A model generated the notes under the pieces. It ran no database searches. It had not been told where the DNA came from and worked only from the letters and a program-made list of their open reading frames with translations. Positions 8,153 to 12,452 of a DNA stretch of 12,452 nt are shown here, in pieces. The DNA lies in assembly GCA_004151065.3 (NCBI GenBank), contig NWUY0304436763.1, forward strand, positions 1 through 12,452, given 5' to 3'. This stretch comes from Larix sibirica (taxonomy: Eukaryota; Streptophyta; Pinopsida; Pinales; Pinaceae). The position numbers and the translations under genes were made by a program. The first letter of the stretch is position 1; each line of letters begins with the position of its first letter.

Positions 8153-9580
8153 GGTTGTTTCTGGAGCTCTCACCTCCACTTTAATATAATCCCAAAGAGT
8201 AATAAGCCCAATAACTTCGTAGATTTCAGACCTTTGCTTTGTGCAATCTTGCATATAAAATTATTTCAAAGATTATCTCTAGTTGGATAAAACCTGCCCT
8301 GTCAAAGCACATGTCTCTTGAACAATTTGATTTTTTACATGACAGGCAGATATTAGATGCAATTGGTATATCCCAGGAAGTGATCCATACTATAAAACAT
8401 AAGAAACTTGAGGCTGTACTATTAAAGATGGATTTGGAGAAAGCTTATGATAGAGTGGACTAGGTCTTCCTAAGATTAATCCTCGTAAAGTTTGGACTTC
8501 CATTCGGAGTTATAAAATGGATTATGGCATGTGTATCAATTGCACAATTTGCTGTATTGGTAAATGGTGCACCTACTGGCTTCTTTAAAAGCACTAGAGG
8601 TATCTGACAAGGCTGCCCCCTCTCACCTTTTATTTTTGCTAATTATTGAAGGACTAAGCAGACTCATCAAAATTGCAAAACATGAAGGTAAACTAAAGGG
8701 TATTAAATTATCTGCTACTGTTTATATCACACATCTGCTTTTTGTAGATGATGTTATGATTTTTGGTATGGATTTTTTGGAGGAATGGATTTGCTATAAG
8801 AAAATTATCAAGGTTTTTTGTGATGCATCAGGTATGAAGGTTAGTGTGCAAAAATATAGCTTCTATCACTTCAGGCTTGAAGATGATTCTTTGGCATATA
8901 TTATAGATATTCTTCCTTTTAAGGTATACAACTTGGAAGAAGGTTTCAAGTATATGGGATACTTCTTGAAACCAAATGGATATAAAATCCATGACTGGAT
9001 ATGGTTAGTTACAAAATTTGAGAAAATGATAAAACAATGGACATACAGATTGCTTTCTGTTGGTGGAAGGTTGACACTCATTAAAACAGTGTTGACTGGG
9101 ATTCCTGTATATTGCTTCTCCCTTTCTCTAGTTCCTTTCTCTATTATAAATATATTGAGAAAGCATATTTTTAATTTCCTTTGGATTGGGGGGGTCGACA
9201 GAGGTAAACTTATCATGGCAAAATGGGAAAGACTTGCATTGCCTAAGGAATGGGGTGGTTGGGGTATACAAACCCTCACTTGGTTCAGTGTTGCACTACG
9301 ACTGAAGAGCTTCTGGCGGGGATAATTTGGTAGAAGTCTGTGGTCTACAATCTTACATGAGAAATATATTAAAGGGAACTTAATCCCATGGACAAGAAAT
9401 CCAAAGAAGACTGTTAAATATTCTTCTACTGTCTGGGTAGGATTTTTAAAAATATATAAGTGGCTTGGAAAGGATCTCATTTGGTGCATAGGAAATGTGA
9501 ATGACATCTTGGTTGGTATTGACCCCATCCTTGGTATGGAAGAAAACTATCAACTCTCTCCTGATATTTTCACTATCTGA
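8153..9580 (+). pseudogene. LINE reverse transcriptase and thumb, broken
   Basis: The RT is read as IPKSNKPNNFVDFRP, LCNLAYKIISK, EQFDFLHDRQILDAIG, then motif A MDLEKAYDRVD (catalytic Asp 8431-8433), VLVNGAPTGFFKSTRG, QGCPLSPF, and the catalytic FVDD box at 8741-8752 (family form FADD/FVDD). Thumb marks follow: FKYMGYFLKPNG, GGRLTLIKTVLTGIPVY and KEWGGWGIQTL. Frame changes lie near 8182, 8233 and 8630. Stops: TAG 8461-8463 where Trp is expected after RVD, TGA 8605-8607 where the Arg of GxRQGCPLSP is expected, and TAA 9323-9325, after which the same frame goes on to 9580. The longest intact stretch is 8564-9322. Because all catalytic residues survive, decay seems moderate, but the protein cannot be made. 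Confidence 0.85.
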
Positions 9581-10289
9581 AGGAAATTGGATATTATACT
9601 CTTGCTCAGATAAAGAAAACCACCGTGTTAAATGGGAACAATTCATATTGGTACAGTGCTTTAGAATTGGGTATTATAGGTTATGCTATAATTGAATGGG
9701 AGAATTATATTAAAAGTTTACATTCTACATGATGCAGACTAATTGATAAGCATGATTCTCTTATCTGGCAATCCAATCCAACTATAGGTAACATCACTGC
9801 AAAACTGCATATCATGCTATTGTCCAGGAAAGAGGAAGTATGGTACAAAATTGGTGGTTTAAGGCACTATGGAAGTGGCATATTCCTTTAAAAATCAAGT
9901 GTTTTATGTGGTTTGCACTTAAAAATGGCCTAAAAACTTAGGATAATCTGTTAAAAAGGGGTTGGTGTGGCCCCAATATGTGTCCTCTTTGTAGATCAAA
10001 CTCAGAATCCGTTGATCATCTGTTAGTTAGGTGTAAATTTACCTTAAAGGTTTGGCAAATTGTTGTTTCTACATTAAATATTCAACATGTTTGGGGATGT
10101 TCAACTTTTGACCTTAACTGTCTTCATTGGTATAAAACTTGCAAAGATTTCCATAGTCTACCTGCTTTTATTTCATGGAAGATTTGGAGAATTAGGAACC
10201 TATTGGTTTTGAAGAACAAGCTTAGGATATCGAAAATATTTGCTTGCAGGTTATTAATATGGCCAAAGAATACTGTACAGGGAATGTAA
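9581..10289 (+). pseudogene. LINE connector and zinc-knuckle (zf-RVT) region
   Basis: After a frame change near 9577 the reading is LKEIGYYTLAQIKKT to about 9800, another change near 9802, then WKWHIPLKIKCFMWFALKNG and GWCGPNMCPLC with HLLVRC: the C-x2-C...H-x4-C zinc-binding knuckle that follows the RT in plant L1 elements (CPLC starts at 9981). Stops occur at TGA 9730-9732 (Arg expected) and TAG 9939-9941 (the Trp of the usual LTWDNL). The last part (ISWKIWRIRNLLVLKN) is the usual link before RNase H. The frame ends at TAA 10287-10289. Confidence 0.75.
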
Positions 10290-10328
10290 AAGTTAAAAAA
10301 ACCCAAAATACTCAAAGAGATTCGATAG

Positions 10329-10794
10329 GTTCAGGGTGCAGTGGGTTATTTTGATGGTGTTGCGGAAAATGGGTACTGTGCAGTGGGTGCTGTCCTTTTT
10401 CTTAAGATTACACAAATACACTTTCAGATTATTCTGTGGACAGGGGACAAATATGAAGGCTGAGTTGTTGGCTCTTTGGTGTATATGTAAGTTTGCATGT
10501 ATATTTGGTATTGTCACTCTTTCAATATTTGGAGATTCAAGGGTAACTATTAAATGGGAAAGAGGTTCATATCAGTTGAATGTTACTTCATTATCCCACT
10601 GGTGCTCTCAGATCCAAGCGGATATTAGGACTTTTACATATATCAAGCTCGATCATATATACAGAGAGAAAAATATTTTGGCGAACAAATTATCTAAACA
10701 GGCTTTTGATGGTGAAGCGGGGATCCTTTGCTGGGAGGAATTTCAGGAAAATACACTTTTTGATAGTAGTACACTTGATATTTGTGGTCAATAG
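10329..10794 (+). pseudogene. LINE RNase H domain
   Basis: The domain starts VQGAVGYFDG, with the first catalytic Asp at 10353-10355. A frame change between about 10395 and 10420 leads to RLFCGQGTNMKAELLALW (catalytic Glu in KAELL), FGDSRVTIKW (catalytic Asp in GDS) and YREKNILANKLSKQA, ending at TAG 10792-10794. This is the RNase H that many plant L1 LINEs carry at the end of ORF2. Apart from the frame change it is the best preserved part of the element, with three catalytic acidic residues visible. Confidence 0.85.
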
Positions 10795-11085
10795 TTTCAC
10801 TTTATTTGGTGAAATGTTACTGTATTTTGACTCCAATGGTATTTTGTTATCCTTTGTGATATGGTTTGAGATGTGATCAATCAGTTCCGAACATTGGATA
10901 TTATGCCTTAGACAGTCCGCTCTATAGAATGTTATATGATATGCCATGTACTTTTTGATTCATTTTAAAATGAATAGCAGAAGTATGCTTTTTTCATTGA
11001 AAAAATAACACTTTACCAACAATTATCAATCAAGAATTCTCGTGTGGTGTGCTACATATATTCTACTTGATGTACATTGTAACTT
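10795..11085 (+). other. LINE 3' untranslated sequence and boundary
   Basis: AT-rich, non-coding sequence after the RNase H stop. A short A-run in gaaaaaataac near 11000 may be what remains of the tail, but no long poly(A) and no flanking direct repeat were found, so the true end is uncertain. Confidence 0.4.
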
Positions 11086-12452
11086 TTGTTAATTAACCAT
11101 AGATTTTTCCTAGCATTCACCTTGTTTGAATTGGGATACAATATGTTGCATAGAAAAACAATGAATGTTGTATATTGGCATTCATTTGGTTGTAGTGAGC
11201 CTATCATCATTCACATCACAGTAGTCATAACAAACTTGATAGATTGTAATTGTTGTTCAACACCAACAATTGAGAGAAGAGAATGTATTGCAAATCAGGG
11301 TTAATGTTAGTATATAATTCAATAGAGCTTTGGTGACAATTCGAAAGGAAATAAGAAACAAGGTGTATGACATCATTTAAACATAAAGAAAAAGAGAACC
11401 AACAGTCACCTCCACTTTAAAATCCAAAGGTTTGAAAGGAACGAATCAAATGTTAATCTCTAGTAGCTTCATAATCACTCCTTTAAACTAAAGGGTGAGA
11501 AGACATACCAGATGATAACTCCATGGAATGTTACAATGCATGCATCATAGGATAAGCCTCTAAGTTCACTTTCCATGGAATTGGATGTTATCCACCTAAA
11601 TAGACCACCAAATATAGAGAATGTGAAGAGGACACTTGCTATGCCAATAATGGGCATTCCATGTCTAGATGATGGGATGTCTATATCAATATGATTACAT
11701 TACTAATCCTCTAAGCAACATGAATATAGTCTTCTCAACAACATGTCAAGAGTAAGAAGAAGGAGAGAAGAGGGTGGTTCCCCTCTGTTATAGCATTGGA
11801 GATCGGTGTATCAAGTAGTACCTTTTATGAGAGTAAGTATGCCCCCGATATGGAAATAAGAGCAATAATGGTAAGTCAATAAATCAAAATGGTCATTAAT
11901 TTATGCTTCAGAATCTCACCGCAAGCATGCATATAAGTATGTGTCCCTCATGCTCATGTCATGGAATAACAACAATATTTTACTACAACTCTAGAAGAAT
12001 CCAACACCATATCTATCCATATCATTGTCAAGAGGAAAATATGCATTACAAAGAATGGATAGCCTAGAAGTTAAAATTTTGGTGTTGTCTGGAATTACAT
12101 CAAAGTATTTGATGAAGATGTTGTCAAAATATTTGAAAAATTGGTCATTTATTTTGGCTCATAGATGTTTTAGAAAGAGAGGACCTCAAAATCCATTCAA
12201 TTGGATTGAACACAGTTAATCCTCTCAAGATTAATTCTAGTATGCTAGGTAGAATTCCTTATCATGCTATGCAAAGAGCTGACAAATTATACACATAAGT
12301 TTATATAGGTTACCCTTGAACAAAGAGCATAACATACCCATCAACATTTGATTTTGAAGATACTCTTGAGATAGAAAGAAAAAACCTATTTTAGGTGATT
12401 ATGTGAATCCTTTTGTAGCTGGGGTTTTCACCCCTGCTTGTGCAAAAGGGCA
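11086..12452. other. unassigned intergenic region
   Basis: No protein family or mobile element was recognised here. Open frames at 11086-11304 and 12025-12219 (plus) carry no motif. A possible minus-strand exon (11509-11680) is listed separately. Near the right edge GGGGTTTTCACCCC (12421-12434) can form a five-pair hairpin, too short to interpret. This region could be old, unreadable transposon sequence or the edge of another gene outside the window. Confidence 0.4.
11509..11680 (-). other. tentative minus-strand exon coding a hydrophobic segment
   Basis: On the minus strand a frame stays open from 11680 to 11509 between an acceptor-like GATATAG and a strong plant donor-like CTG|GTATGT. The peptide reads IPSSRHGMPIIGIASVLF, then a hydrophobic run with FSIFGGLFRW, then an acidic and polar part (SMESELRGLSYDACIV). 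It looks like one membrane segment plus a loop. I do not recognise the family and no neighbouring exon was found, so it may be a chance open frame or a fragment of a membrane-protein gene. Confidence 0.2.

Larger units (their letters stand above)
7570..11000 (+). mobile_element. degenerate L1-type LINE, 5'-truncated
   Basis: A single non-LTR retrotransposon copy on the plus strand, shown by collinear remains of ORF2: pre-RT segment, reverse transcriptase, thumb/connector, CCHC zinc knuckle and RNase H, in the usual order. The endonuclease domain and all of ORF1 are missing, the usual 5' truncation of LINE insertion or loss by rearrangement. The 5' edge lies inside the 111-bp duplication. The 3' end is not sharp: a short A-run (gaaaaaataa) near 11000 is the best candidate. 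No target-site duplication was recognised. The element is in the same orientation as the host gene and the gypsy piece. Confidence 0.8.

Noticed and set aside
8866-9528. 220-codon open frame on the minus strand
   Set aside because: It lies antisense to the LINE reverse transcriptase, whose plus-strand reading shows clear domain motifs. The minus peptide has no motif and is a shadow.
8169-11432. Shared string cacctccactttaa at about 8172 and 11408
   Set aside because: The match extends only weakly (aatcccaaag versus aatccaaag). One such pair is expected by chance in a 12-kb AT-rich window, so it is not taken as a repeat.
12421-12434. GGGGTTTTCACCCC hairpin near the right edge, considered as a terminator or LTR edge
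   Set aside because: Five base pairs is too short, no LTR partner or TG...CA structure was found, and rho-independent terminators are not relevant in plant nuclear DNA.

Overview
The window looks like nuclear DNA of a seed plant. It is AT-rich, has a plant-type gene split by two GT-AG introns, and carries remnants of a Ty3/gypsy LTR retrotransposon and of an L1-type LINE whose second ORF ends in an RNase H domain, as plant LINEs do. The wording of the LINE domains reminds me of gymnosperm (conifer) copies, but this is an impression from memory, not a search result. Nothing bacterial, viral or CRISPR-like was seen.

Layout, left to right. Bases 1-2081 hold no recognisable gene. There is a weak TATA-like site near 1691, a possible 5' UTR acceptor at 2020 and a very tentative minus-strand exon at 97-206. 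Bases 2082-4982 (+) are the one convincing protein-coding gene: three exons (2082-2325, 3413-3702, 4605-4982) that join in frame to 303 residues. The protein has a Gln/Met-rich N terminus, an acidic-to-basic coiled-coil centre and a Gly/Tyr/Pro/Arg-rich tail. I take it to be a conserved plant protein of unknown function. Intron 1 contains a TACA microsatellite, a pol III B-box-like site that may mark a broken SINE, and two copies of a short repeat that reappears downstream of the gene.

Bases 4983-7240 are the 3' flank. They carry an unusual series of two-copy tandem duplications with different unit lengths (26, 35, 43, about 78, 42, 57-60 and 24 bp), followed by a 111-bp one at 7547. Two unrecognised open frames (5573-5860 and 6697-6957) lie among them.

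Bases 7215-7545 are a broken gypsy pol fragment, from the integrase zinc-binding region to the first catalytic Asp of the core. It stops abruptly and LINE-derived sequence begins. From about 7570 to 10794 there is a 5'-truncated, internally deleted L1-type ORF2: the pre-RT segment, RT, the CCHC zinc knuckle and RNase H can all be read, but at least six stop codons and about nine frame changes interrupt it. Bases 10795-12452 are LINE 3' sequence and then unassigned DNA with one tentative minus-strand exon (11509-11680). The genes do not form a pathway: this is one host gene beside a graveyard of nested, dead retroelements.
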